Source: CAZQKE01 sp964593865 (lineage in GTDB: Bacteria > Chloroflexota > Anaerolineae > JAAYZQ01). From it: a stretch of 31,419 nucleotides of DNA. A program made the position numbers and the translations under genes. This document shows, one piece after another, positions 21,351 through 29,488 of this stretch; positions within the stretch are counted from its first letter, which is position 1; each line of letters begins with the position of its first letter. Where the stretch lies: the NCBI GenBank assembly GCA_964593865.1, contig CAZQKE010000122.1:1-31419 (forward strand). Direction: 5' to 3'. Under the pieces are notes generated by a model, which had not been told where the DNA came from, did not search any database, and saw nothing but the letters and a program-made list of their open reading frames with translations.

Positions 21351-22808
21351 ATGGCAAAGAAACGATGGATCGTTTGGAGTGTTGTCGCAATCTTGACGCT
21401 GGTTGTCGTTGGAGCATGGGGGCATGGGAGCCGCCCGCAGCCGGTCGTGGCGGAGGGCGAAGGGGTAGAGTTGGCCGTCTACAATCAGAACCTGGCTTTG
21501 GTCAAAGACCGCCGCACCCTGGAGCTGAACCGGGGGCTGAACGAGGTGCGCTTTGTGGACGTGGCTTCTCAGATTGACCCCACCAGCGTCCACTTTCGTT
21601 CCCTGACCGATCCCACGGGAACGACGGTGTTGGAGCAAAACTACGAGTACGACATCGTCGGCTCGGCCAAGCTGCTCAGCAAATATGTGGATCGGGAAAT
21701 CAGCTTGGTGACGGAGGACGGGCAGGAGTATGTCGGCACCCTGTTGAGCGGCGCCCAAAACGTCATCCTGCAGGCCCCCGACGGCCAGGTGACGATGATC
21801 GGCCTGGATAAGATCAAAGAGTTTACCTTCCCGGCCTTGCCGGAGGGCTTGATCACCCGGCCTACTTTGGTCTGGCAGGTGGAGTCGGCCCAGGGTGGCA
21901 GCCAGGATATTGAGGTCACCTATTTGACCGGGGGCGTCAATTGGCGGGCCAATTACAACGTTTTGCTGGCCGATGATGAAAAGTCCCTGGACCTGACCGG
22001 TTGGGTAACCCTGGACAACCAAAGCGGGACCGGTTACCGCAACGCCAAGCTCAAACTGATCGCCGGGGACATCCACCGGGCGCCGACGCCGGGCTATGCC
22101 GCCGAGGACCGGCTCTACAAAGAGGCGGAGATGGCCGCTGCGCCCCAGGTTGAAGAGCGGGCCTTTTTTGAGTACCACCTGTACGAGATCCAGCGTCCGG
22201 TGACGGTCAAGGATCGACAGACCAAGCAGATTGAATTCGCCACGGCCGGCGGTGTGCCCGCTACCAAGTTCTTTGTCTACGACGGCTCCCAGGCCCGCTT
22301 CTGGGGCTACTATGAGCCGATGAGCGATCCGAGTTACGGCATCTCCACCAACAAAAAGGTGATGGTCATGCTTGAATTTGACAACAGTGAAGATGCCGGG
22401 CTGGGCATTCCCTTGCCCAAAGGCACGTTGCGCATCTATAAAAAAGATGTAGACGGCTCGACGTTGCTCATCGGCGAGGATGCCATTGACCACACCCCCA
22501 AGGACGAAACCGTCCGCCTCTACATCGGCGACGCCTTTGACATCGTCGGCGAGCGGGTGCAGACCAACTTCCAGGTAGACACCAACAAAAAGTGGATGGA
22601 GGAAACATTTGAGATCACGCTCCGAAACCACAAGGAAGAGGATGTAGAGGTCCGCGTGGTGGAGCATCTATATCGTTGGAGCGAATGGAAGATCCTGGAA
22701 GCGAGCCACGAGTACGACAAACTGGATGCCCAGACCGTTGAATTTCGCGTGCCGGTCAAGGCCAACGATGAGACGACCGTAACCTACACCGTCCGCTACG
22801 AATGGTAG
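21351..22808 (+). CDS. DUF4139-domain exported protein
   Basis: A 485-aa protein with an N-terminal membrane or signal segment (about residues 6-24) and then VELAVYNQNLALVKDRRTLELNRGLNEVRF, the characteristic start of DUF4139-type proteins. The C-terminal beta-rich part (GVNWRANYNVLLADD; YRNAKLKLIAGDIHR; VEFRVPVKANDETTVTYTV) completes the domain. The family is widespread, sits at the cell surface and has no agreed function. It has a strong AAAGGAGG site 8 nt before the ATG and its own promoter. It ends at the bidirectional terminator 22822-22863, so it is a single-gene unit. Confidence 0.9.
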   Translation: MAKKRWIVWSVVAILTLVVVGAWGHGSRPQPVVAEGEGVELAVYNQNLALVKDRRTLELNRGLNEVRFVDVASQIDPTSVHFRSLTDPTGTTVLEQNYEYDIVGSAKLLSKYVDREISLVTEDGQEYVGTLLSGAQNVILQAPDGQVTMIGLDKIKEFTFPALPEGLITRPTLVWQVESAQGGSQDIEVTYLTGGVNWRANYNVLLADDEKSLDLTGWVTLDNQSGTGYRNAKLKLIAGDIHRAPTPGYAAEDRLYKEAEMAAAPQVEERAFFEYHLYEIQRPVTVKDRQTKQIEFATAGGVPATKFFVYDGSQARFWGYYEPMSDPSYGISTNKKVMVMLEFDNSEDAGLGIPLPKGTLRIYKKDVDGSTLLIGEDAIDHTPKDETVRLYIGDAFDIVGERVQTNFQVDTNKKWMEETFEITLRNHKEEDVEVRVVEHLYRWSEWKILEASHEYDKLDAQTVEFRVPVKANDETTVTYTVRYEW

Positions 22809-22821
22809 TCGTTGTGAGCAC

Positions 22822-22863
22822 AAAAAAGACCTGCCGGGTCAAGTCGATCCGGCAGGTCTTTTT
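22822..22863. terminator. Bidirectional intrinsic terminator between convergent genes
   Basis: GACCTGCCGG (22828-22837) pairs perfectly with CCGGCAGGTC (22849-22858), a 10-bp stem with an 11-nt loop. It is flanked by AAAAAA (22822-22827) and TTTTT (22859-22863), so it works on both strands. It serves the DUF4139 gene (+) and the lipoprotein gene (-). Confidence 0.95.
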
Positions 22864-22864
22864 C

Positions 22865-24037
22865 TCATTCGTTCCAGGTCACGGTGATACGTTGGTATTG
22901 CCAGCCGCGCACAGGGTCGGAACCTGCGCTGGTATCCACGATCTTGCGCTGGTTTGAGCCGTCGGCGTTCATCGCCATCACCGCCCACCCTTTGCCGTTG
23001 CGGTCGCTCAGATAGTAGATGATCTTGCCGTCGGGTGACCAGGCGGGCAGGGCGTCGTTACCTTTGTTCTTGGTCAGCTGCCGCTTGCCGGAACCGTCGG
23101 CGTTGATGACATAGATCTCAAAATCGCCGTCGGCTTGGCTCCAATAGGCGATCTTTTTGCCGTTGGGAGAAACGGCTGCACCGCCGCCACCGTCGCTGGT
23201 CAGCTGACGTTTGCCGCTGCCATCGGGATTGATGCGAAAGATACCGCACTTGTTGGCCTCACAGGTATCGTAGGCGATAAAACCCCCTTTCAGGCTCCAA
23301 TTGGGCCGCATCCCCGGCGTCAACTGGCGATCCCCCGTGCCGTCGGCGTTGACAATGTGAATCCAGGGTTGGGCATCGGCGACAAAGTAGGCCAATCTCT
23401 TGCCGTCCGGTGACCAGGTGGGGAAGGAGGCGTTGCCGTTCTGGACAAAGTGGGAAGACGTTTGGGCTTCAAGGTCCCAAATGTACAGACCATCGGTCCA
23501 GTGGTAAAAGGCGAATTTGTTGCCGTCGGCGGAAAAAGCCGGTTCGCTGGCATTTTCCAGGAACTGGAACGGATCGCTGCCGTCGCCGTTCACCCCCCAC
23601 AGGCGATAGTCTTGGAGGGCGGGACCAACATAGGCCGTATAGACCACGAAATAGGACCGGAGCGACACTTTGGGTTTCGGTTTGGCCGTAGGCGTGGGAG
23701 GCACAGGGGTATCGGTCGGCTGCGCAGGAGCAAGGGTCGCCGTGGGCGGCGGTGGGGGCGTTGCCGTGGGAGGGGGCGGCAGAGTCGGCTGAGCGCCACC
23801 CGATGCAGGAGAGGGTGGCGGGGGCGGAGGCAGTGGTGTATCTGTGGCTACCACCGCGGGTGTGGGGGTAAAGGTCGCCGTCACTACCTGGACAATGGCC
23901 TCCGGCGTAAAGGTCGCCGTGATGACTACGACCTGGGGCGTTTCCGAACCGCCGCAAGCGATTAGGAGCGATGTCAACACCAAGAGCGTGATAAGCACAA
24001 AGGTAGCTTTGCCGCCGGGCAAACGGTGAATCCTCAT
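22865..24037 (-). CDS. Lipoprotein with PT-rich linker and TolB-like (PD40) beta-propeller
   Basis: The 390-aa precursor has a basic N-terminus, a hydrophobic stretch and the lipobox LLIACG (lipidated Cys at about 28). A Pro/Thr/Ala-rich linker of about 90 residues follows, then a propeller built of PD40/TolB-like blades, each ending in patterns like FPTWSPDGKRLAYF, VNADGTGDRQLTPG and LPAWSPDGKIIYYLSDRNG. It would be anchored outside the membrane with the propeller held away by the stiff linker. The propeller may bind proteins or peptides; no catalytic domain is present. The start was set at the second ATG (24037) because AAGGAGG sits 6 nt before it. The first ATG (24043) directly abuts that site. 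It is related in design to the protein at 26205-28193. Confidence 0.9.
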   Translation of the reverse strand: MRIHRLPGGKATFVLITLLVLTSLLIACGGSETPQVVVITATFTPEAIVQVVTATFTPTPAVVATDTPLPPPPPPSPASGGAQPTLPPPPTATPPPPPTATLAPAQPTDTPVPPTPTAKPKPKVSLRSYFVVYTAYVGPALQDYRLWGVNGDGSDPFQFLENASEPAFSADGNKFAFYHWTDGLYIWDLEAQTSSHFVQNGNASFPTWSPDGKRLAYFVADAQPWIHIVNADGTGDRQLTPGMRPNWSLKGGFIAYDTCEANKCGIFRINPDGSGKRQLTSDGGGGAAVSPNGKKIAYWSQADGDFEIYVINADGSGKRQLTKNKGNDALPAWSPDGKIIYYLSDRNGKGWAVMAMNADGSNQRKIVDTSAGSDPVRGWQYQRITVTWNE

Positions 24038-24222
24038 TCTCATCCTCCTTTCAGGTTCTATTTTACCTATTCTACCCGTTTCAACTCGTTATGGATTGCG
24101 CTTTGGCAGCCTGGACGGTGCTTGGGTGGAACCCGGCCTTTTGGGGAAAACTGAGCTGCCGCGTCGCATCGCATATTGTATTCTAAATTGCATTTGATGT
24201 CAAACCGCCTGCAGACGGCAAT

Positions 24223-24251
24223 TTGCCAACCCCTAGGGCCGATGCTATAAT
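24223..24251 (+). promoter_or_regulatory. Promoter of the DedA-TPR operon
   Basis: TTGCCA (24223-24228), 17-nt spacer, perfect TATAAT (24246-24251). The ATG at 24312 lies about 55 nt after the predicted start. Confidence 0.78.
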
Positions 24252-24311
24252 GGGCCGCCATGTGGGACGAGACGGCATCTTGCCCTGTCTGCACCTTGTG
24301 AGGAGTCAAAA

Positions 24312-24974
24312 ATGGAAGCTCTAGAACATCAGTTGGTGGAGTTCCTGACCGCCCTCTTCCAGACCATCGGCTGGGGGGGAGTTGTGGTCATCATGGCCCT
24401 GGAAAGTGCCAACATCCCCATCCCCAGTGAGGTGACGATGCCCCTGGCCGGCTGGATGCTGGTCCAGGCGCGGGGAGGCACGGCTTGGGATGCGTTCCTG
24501 CTGGGCGGCCTGTTAGGGGCGTTGGGCTGTACCATCGGTTCCATCATCTCCTACTGGATGGGAGCATGGGGAGGGCGCCCCCTGGCCGAAAAGTACGGCA
24601 AATACATCCTGGTCCATGAGGAAGACCTGGAAAAGGCCGACCGCTGGTTCGACCGTTGGGGGGACTGGGCGGTCTTCATCTCGCGCCTGCTGCCCATCGT
24701 GCGGACCTTTATCTCCTTTCCGGCAGGTGTGGTCCGCACCCGCTTTTGGACGTTCACCGTATACAGCTTCGTCGGCTCTTTCATCTGGTGCGGTGCGCTG
24801 GCCCTGGGTGGTTACTATTTCGGTGCCCATTGGGAGGAATTGCGGGCCATGATGCGCCCCTTTGACATCCCCATCGCCATCGTCATCGTGGCTGCTTTCA
24901 TCTATTATGTTTACCATCATATCCAGAAAGGCAAAAAGCGCAAGGCAACGGCGGGAACGGAGGATGAGGCATGA
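24312..24974 (+). CDS. DedA-family membrane protein
   Basis: A 220-aa protein of the DedA/VTT family. It has the reentrant-loop signature ALESANIPIPSEVTMPLAGW (E31, P36-P38, E40) and the second motif FISRLLPIVRTFISFPAGVVR (R125, P128, R131, AG), both conserved in DedA proteins. These act as lipid scramblases or flippases, for example for undecaprenyl phosphate or phosphatidylethanolamine, and support envelope integrity. The basic C-terminal tail (KGKKRKA) is cytoplasmic. GAGGAG lies about 7 nt before the ATG. The stop overlaps the start of the TPR gene by 4 nt (ATGA), so the two are co-translated. Confidence 0.95.
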   Translation: MEALEHQLVEFLTALFQTIGWGGVVVIMALESANIPIPSEVTMPLAGWMLVQARGGTAWDAFLLGGLLGALGCTIGSIISYWMGAWGGRPLAEKYGKYILVHEEDLEKADRWFDRWGDWAVFISRLLPIVRTFISFPAGVVRTRFWTFTVYSFVGSFIWCGALALGGYYFGAHWEELRAMMRPFDIPIAIVIVAAFIYYVYHHIQKGKKRKATAGTEDEA

Positions 24975-26137
24975 ACCGGCAAGTCCAACTGCGTGATAGT
25001 TACGAATCCTTGTTTGAGCGAGCACGCGAGGCCCTCTATGAAGGGAACGTAGAAGACGCCATTGCCCTTCACCGGCGGTTGGTCGACCGCCTGGCCCGCC
25101 TGAACGACCGGGTATTGCGACGCCGTCCCGATCTGCGCGATCTGCACCGCGTTGCCCGCATGGAGCTGAGCACCTTGCTTGCCGTCCGAGGCCGTCATGC
25201 CGAGGCCATTGAAGTCAAGGAGGTGCTGCTGGAAACCCATCCGGAAGAAGCAAACGTCTGGCGGACCGACATCGCCATTTTGCGCTGTACCAAAGGGGAT
25301 GTGGATGCCGGGTTGAAGGAGTTGGAATCTCTGGCTCAGGAACATCCAGAAGATCCCGTCGGATGGCTGATTCTCGGCACCGAACTGCGCCTGGCAGGCC
25401 GTCTGACCGAATGCGAACAGGTCCTGGACAAAGCCCTGACCCTTTGCCATGGAGACGCCCGGATCTTGGCCGAAATCCACGGCGAGCGTTTTCTCCTGTT
25501 CAAACTCAAAGGCCAACCGGAACAGGCCGTGGCCGCCTGGGAAGCGGCGGATAAAGCGATTCCTGCCACCGAGGAGAAGCTGCGCGAACTCTACACCTTT
25601 CTCACCGATGCAGGGCTTTACAACCAAGCCCTTCGCTTCATTGAGCGGGATAAAAACAAAATGCAGGCCCTCTTCCAGCGGGGCATCATTGCCGAACGGA
25701 CCGGTGACCCCGCCCGGGCACGGGCCTATTGGGAACAAGTGGCCGCCCTTGATCCCGGCGATTTTGAATCCGGTCACGATGCTTGGGTTGAAGCGATGCT
25801 GCGCCTGGGGCGCTCGCGCCAAGCGTTGGATTGGCTGCGAGAGAACCTTTCGTTTTTCTTGGACACGGGCCGCATGTTCGTCCTCGCCGCTATTGGCCGG
25901 GCGATGGAGGGAGACGGCGACTCGGCTTCCCGGTACCTCGACTATGCCGTCCGCATGTTACGCCATAGCCGCCCTGTCAAAAAGAAGCTGGACAGCGCGG
26001 ATTGGCGGTTGCTCGACTCCCTCGTCGCCGACCAAGCGATCAAGGCGCCGCTCAAAAAATATTTTGCCGTGATCGACACACCCTGGGAAGAAGCGGCACA
26101 GGCTGCCCAAGTCCTCACCTTGCACCAGGCTCCGTAA
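24971..26137 (+). CDS. Tetratricopeptide-repeat protein, paired with DedA
   Basis: A 388-aa soluble, mostly helical protein of TPR-like units. Examples are AREALYEGNVEDAIALHRRLVDRL, LLAVRGRHAEAIEVKEVLLETHPEE, LILGTELRLAGRLTECEQVLDKAL and GIIAERTGDPARARAYWEQVAALDPGD. There is no signal peptide, so it stays in the cytoplasm. No catalytic motif is seen; it probably assembles or binds partners. It overlaps the DedA stop by 4 nt, so a role with that protein is plausible but unproven. The C-terminal part (DTPWEEAAQAAQVL) is less repeat-like. Confidence 0.85.
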   Translation: MNRQVQLRDSYESLFERAREALYEGNVEDAIALHRRLVDRLARLNDRVLRRRPDLRDLHRVARMELSTLLAVRGRHAEAIEVKEVLLETHPEEANVWRTDIAILRCTKGDVDAGLKELESLAQEHPEDPVGWLILGTELRLAGRLTECEQVLDKALTLCHGDARILAEIHGERFLLFKLKGQPEQAVAAWEAADKAIPATEEKLRELYTFLTDAGLYNQALRFIERDKNKMQALFQRGIIAERTGDPARARAYWEQVAALDPGDFESGHDAWVEAMLRLGRSRQALDWLRENLSFFLDTGRMFVLAAIGRAMEGDGDSASRYLDYAVRMLRHSRPVKKKLDSADWRLLDSLVADQAIKAPLKKYFAVIDTPWEEAAQAAQVLTLHQAP

Positions 26138-26147
26138 AGCAACCCGT

Positions 26148-26177
26148 TTGCACCATCCCGATCACCTATGCTATAAT
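26148..26177 (+). promoter_or_regulatory. Promoter of the LysM-propeller gene
   Basis: TTGCAC (26148-26153), 18-nt spacer, TATAAT (26172-26177). GAGGAG (26194-26199) then sits 5 nt before the ATG at 26205, so the leader is only about 20 nt. Confidence 0.7.
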
Positions 26178-26204
26178 TGCACCTGCCCGCTTTGAGGAGA
26201 TAGT

Positions 26205-28193
26205 ATGCGTTTTGCGGAGGCGGAAGAAAAATACCGCGAATTTGAGCGTCAACTGCGCTCCGGCGAACTGACGGAACACGAGTTTTACGACAAAATAGCC
26301 ACATTGCAGCTGAACGACGACCGAGGCCGCCGGTGGATCATCAGCGGTCGAACCGGTCGCTGGATGTTGCACGACGGTCAACAATGGGTCCCTGCCGAGC
26401 CACCCCGTGAAGGGGAATCGCCTTCCTTCCCTCCTCCCCCGTCCGAGATGGAACCCACCGTCATCACCGCTCCTCCACCGCCCGAACCTCCATCTCCGGA
26501 ACCGGAGCCGACCGTTGTTGCATCGCCTCCTCCGCCGTCTGCATCCCCGACGGCGGAGACCGTTGCGGTCCGGTCCGGTGAGAAACCAAAGAAGCGGCCC
26601 AAAAAGCAGTGGGCCGTCCGGCCACTCACGCCTCGGTTGCTTGCGGCGGCGTTGGTCGCTCTGCTCTTATTCGGCTGCTTGGCGGCAGGAGGGACCTCGG
26701 CCTGGGTGTTGGTGCTCCGCAACCTGGGGGAAGAACAACCCACGCCTACCGCCGAAACCGCCGTAGCGTTGCTGCCCACCTACACCCCCCGCCCGGCGAC
26801 GCCCACCTACACCCCCACCCCTACCCCGACACCCAGCCGCACCCCAACGCCGACCGATACCCCCCTCGCCACCAACACCCCTCGGCCCAGCCCTACCCCT
26901 TCCGCCACGCCGACATCCGCGGCGACGGCGGTGAGCGCAGCACCCACCTCTGCTCCGCCGACGGCGACGGCAACCGCCGGGCCGACGACATACACCGTCA
27001 AAGCGGGCGAGACCCTTTCCGAGATCGCCGCCCGCTTTGGCCTGACTACGAAAGATCTGGCCGATGCCAACGGCATCACCAACCCGGCCTTGATCCGCGC
27101 CGGGCAGGTTCTGGTCATCCCTGCCGCCACCGGCCTGCCGCCGACGGCCACGCCCACACCCACCTGGACGCCCATCTTCGGCGGAGCATCCCCCGGCGCG
27201 ACCAAGACACCCTCCCCGACGCCGACGACAAGGGCCACCCCTACGCCCCGCCCCACGGCCACGCCGACACCCAAACCGACGGCCACGCCCAAGCCCACCC
27301 CCGCCAAGCCGACGGCCACCCCCAAGCCCACCGCCACGCCTACCGCCCCGGCAGCGACCCTTTCGGGCAAGATCGCCTTCACCGTGTGGAACGGGCCGCT
27401 GGGCAAGTATGAACTGTATGTCAGCCTCATTGACGGCAGCGGGCGCAATCGGCTGGGACAGGGCTTCCGCCAACCCCAATTCCGGCAGGATGGAGCGCTG
27501 CTGGCCGTCAACGGCGACGGCGCACCCAACTTTGAGCACCTGGTCACCATGGACGCCGGCGGTGGCAACGTGGTTGAGGTCAGCAACTACACCGAGGATA
27601 GCTTCCCCACCTGGTCTCCCGATGGAGCCATTGTGGCCTACTCCTCCACTTCCTGGGGGGATGGGCAAAGCCGGATCGGCATCGTCCACGACATGTTCGG
27701 CAAACAGCAGGATTGGATCAAGATCGGCGTCACCGAGATCCGGGGCGACTATCCCTTCTGGATGAGCGATGGGCGCGTCGTTTACCACGGCTGCGACTTT
27801 TTGGGCGATCAGGCAGCGTGCGGCCTCTACTGGGTCGGTGCAGGCGGCGGCAACTACCAACGGCTGACCACCCACCAAAGCGATACCGCACCCGCCGGTC
27901 ACGGGACCAAAGTGGCCTTTATGTCGGCCCGCGACGGCAACTGGGAGATCTACCGGGTCAACATGGACGGCAGCGGCCTGAAACGGCTGACCAACAACAA
28001 CGCCCAAGACGGCTTGCCCACCTGGTCCCCCGACGGCAAGTCCATTGCCTTCGTCTCGAACCGGGGTGGCGTCTGGGCGATCTGGGTGATGAACGCCGAC
28101 GGCAGCAACCAGCGCAAGCTCTTTGACCTGGGCGGCGGCTACGGCAGCGGCGAGTACGATTGGACCAGGGAGCGCATCTCCTGGGCGCCCTGA
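26205..28193 (+). CDS. Membrane protein: cytoplasmic N-domain, PT linkers, LysM and beta-propeller
   Basis: 662 aa. Residues 1-64 form a small domain (EAEEKYREFERQLRSGELTE, then GRRWIISGRTGRWMLHDGQQWVP). It resembles a SHOCT-like helix pair plus a Trp-rich module that I associate with Chloroflexota envelope proteins. A Pro-rich stretch and a membrane helix (about 145-171) follow. Outside come a PT linker, one LysM domain (262-306: TYTVKAGETLSEIAARFGL...LIRAGQVLVIP), a second PT linker and a PD40/TolB-like propeller (about 388-662). LysM binds N-acetylglucosamine-containing glycans such as peptidoglycan, so the protein links membrane, wall and propeller. The domains are seen; the structural role is inferred. 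The last blade resembles that of the lipoprotein at 22865-24037 (MNADGSNQRK), suggesting duplication. Confidence 0.9.
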   Translation: MRFAEAEEKYREFERQLRSGELTEHEFYDKIATLQLNDDRGRRWIISGRTGRWMLHDGQQWVPAEPPREGESPSFPPPPSEMEPTVITAPPPPEPPSPEPEPTVVASPPPPSASPTAETVAVRSGEKPKKRPKKQWAVRPLTPRLLAAALVALLLFGCLAAGGTSAWVLVLRNLGEEQPTPTAETAVALLPTYTPRPATPTYTPTPTPTPSRTPTPTDTPLATNTPRPSPTPSATPTSAATAVSAAPTSAPPTATATAGPTTYTVKAGETLSEIAARFGLTTKDLADANGITNPALIRAGQVLVIPAATGLPPTATPTPTWTPIFGGASPGATKTPSPTPTTRATPTPRPTATPTPKPTATPKPTPAKPTATPKPTATPTAPAATLSGKIAFTVWNGPLGKYELYVSLIDGSGRNRLGQGFRQPQFRQDGALLAVNGDGAPNFEHLVTMDAGGGNVVEVSNYTEDSFPTWSPDGAIVAYSSTSWGDGQSRIGIVHDMFGKQQDWIKIGVTEIRGDYPFWMSDGRVVYHGCDFLGDQAACGLYWVGAGGGNYQRLTTHQSDTAPAGHGTKVAFMSARDGNWEIYRVNMDGSGLKRLTNNNAQDGLPTWSPDGKSIAFVSNRGGVWAIWVMNADGSNQRKLFDLGGGYGSGEYDWTRERISWAP

Positions 28194-28350
28194 GCCGGGG
28201 ATCGGCGGAAATGCGCGGATTTTGGTACGCGGTGTTGCACAACTCCCACGTGGCGCGGATCTCCAGATTTGCGCTACGGGTCGCGTCGAGCGGACCTGTG
28301 GCTGCACGCATTTGTGCCGGATTCGTGGACGGCTTAAGAGAAGTGCCACG

Positions 28351-29412
28351 ATGAACGGATCTGGCCGGGCGACCGGCATCGTTGCCGTTGTTTTGGTGAT
28401 AGGGTTGGCGGCCCTATTGCCCCTGACCGCCGCACCGTTGCGCGGGCAGCCCGCCATCCTGGGCACACCGACGGCGACCCCCACCGCCACGCCGACCTTT
28501 ACACCTACTCCCACGCCGACACCCACCTTCACTCCCTCCCCCACACCCACCCCAACCCGGACCGCCACCCCCACGCCGACGCCGACCATCACCCCCACAC
28601 CGACACCCACCTTCACGCCGACGCCCGCTCCGGCGGCCTCCCATCTGTGGCTGGCAAACCCCATCCCCCCCGACGCGCCCGGCGACCGCTACCCCGGCGA
28701 TTGGTTCCCCTACGGCGCGACCAACAAAGGACGCTATCACCTGCACCACGGCGTGGATTACATGAACCCCGCCGGAACCGAGATACTGGCCGTCGCTCCC
28801 GGTACGATCATCGTCGCCGGGGACGACCGGGAAGTCGTCTATGGCAAAAAGCCCGATTTTTACGGCAACCTGGTGGTGCAGGAACTGGACCAACGCTTCC
28901 AGGGGCAGCCGGTCTATGTGCTCTATGCCCACATGTCGGAGGTGTTGGCCTCCGTGGGGGAGCATGTGGAGACGGGCGACGTCATCGGCCTGGTGGGGCA
29001 GACGGGGGTAGCCATCGGCAATCACCTGCACCTGGAAGTGCGGCTGGGGGCCAACGATTACGCCCACACCCGCAACCCGCTCCTCTGGCTGCAACCGGAG
29101 CCGGGTCAGGGGGTCATCGCCGGGCGGGTGGTGGATGCCGACGGTCGGCCTGTGCCCGAAGTCCCCGTCATCTTTTTCCGCAACGGCAAGTGGTGGCGGC
29201 AAACGCAAACTTACGGCGACACCGACAAGGAAACCGACACACCCATCTTGGTCAACGGCGACGATCAACTGGGGGAGAATTTTGCCCTGGGGTTCGTGCC
29301 CGCCGGGGAGTACCTGGTCAAGGTCCAGGTCGGCGAAAAATCCTACACCAAACCGGTGACGGTCGCCCCCGGTGATGTCGGCTTTGTCTCCATTGTGACC
29401 GCAGGGGATTGA
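28351..29412 (+). CDS. M23 (LytM-type) peptidase with PT linker and C-terminal beta domain
   Basis: 353 aa. The N-terminal hydrophobic segment (8-30) is a signal or anchor. It is followed by a pure PT linker (about 39-93) and the M23 domain: H132-x3-D136 (LHHGVDYM), GTEILAVAPGTIIVAG, LYAHMSEV (H194) and NHLHLEVR (H225, H227). All zinc and catalytic residues are present, so it should cut peptidoglycan cross-bridges. The C-terminal 100 residues (GVIAGRVVDADGRPVPEVPVIFF...) look like a carboxypeptidase-regulatory-like or Ig-like domain. The start was placed at 28351, just before the signal segment. The binding site is weak (AGAAG). The upstream part of the frame overlaps the LysM gene and is not protein-like. 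It probably follows that gene in the same unit (157-nt gap). Confidence 0.9.
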   Translation: MNGSGRATGIVAVVLVIGLAALLPLTAAPLRGQPAILGTPTATPTATPTFTPTPTPTPTFTPSPTPTPTRTATPTPTPTITPTPTPTFTPTPAPAASHLWLANPIPPDAPGDRYPGDWFPYGATNKGRYHLHHGVDYMNPAGTEILAVAPGTIIVAGDDREVVYGKKPDFYGNLVVQELDQRFQGQPVYVLYAHMSEVLASVGEHVETGDVIGLVGQTGVAIGNHLHLEVRLGANDYAHTRNPLLWLQPEPGQGVIAGRVVDADGRPVPEVPVIFFRNGKWWRQTQTYGDTDKETDTPILVNGDDQLGENFALGFVPAGEYLVKVQVGEKSYTKPVTVAPGDVGFVSIVTAGD

Positions 29413-29488
29413 CGCTTCCCACCGCGAAAACGCCGAGGCTCCGGGCCGAGACCGCATTCGGCGCAGCTGCGGACCGAAAGGGGATTTC

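Noticed and set aside
21288..22667. 459-codon minus-strand frame
   Set aside because: It is antisense to the DUF4139 gene and starts in the middle of it. No family resemblance.
24038..24222. Promoter for the lipoprotein gene on the minus strand
   Set aside because: TTGAAA and several TAxAAT-like hexamers are present, but none has a 16-18 nt spacing.
26800..27360. Tandem-repeat-like DNA that could be taken for a CRISPR or minisatellite
   Set aside because: It encodes Pro-Thr linkers in frame. The units are irregular and there are no unique spacers. The same applies to 28470-28640 and 23690-23900.
26667..28664. Long open frame of 665 codons on the minus strand
   Set aside because: It is antisense to the LysM-propeller and M23 genes. 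Its Gly/Val/Arg-rich repeats come from the opposite strand of the PT-linker codons.
29413..29488. GC-rich hairpin-like gap between the convergent M23 and URO-D genes
   Set aside because: Short stem CCGCA/TGCGG without a T-run; not convincing as a terminator or as a tRNA.
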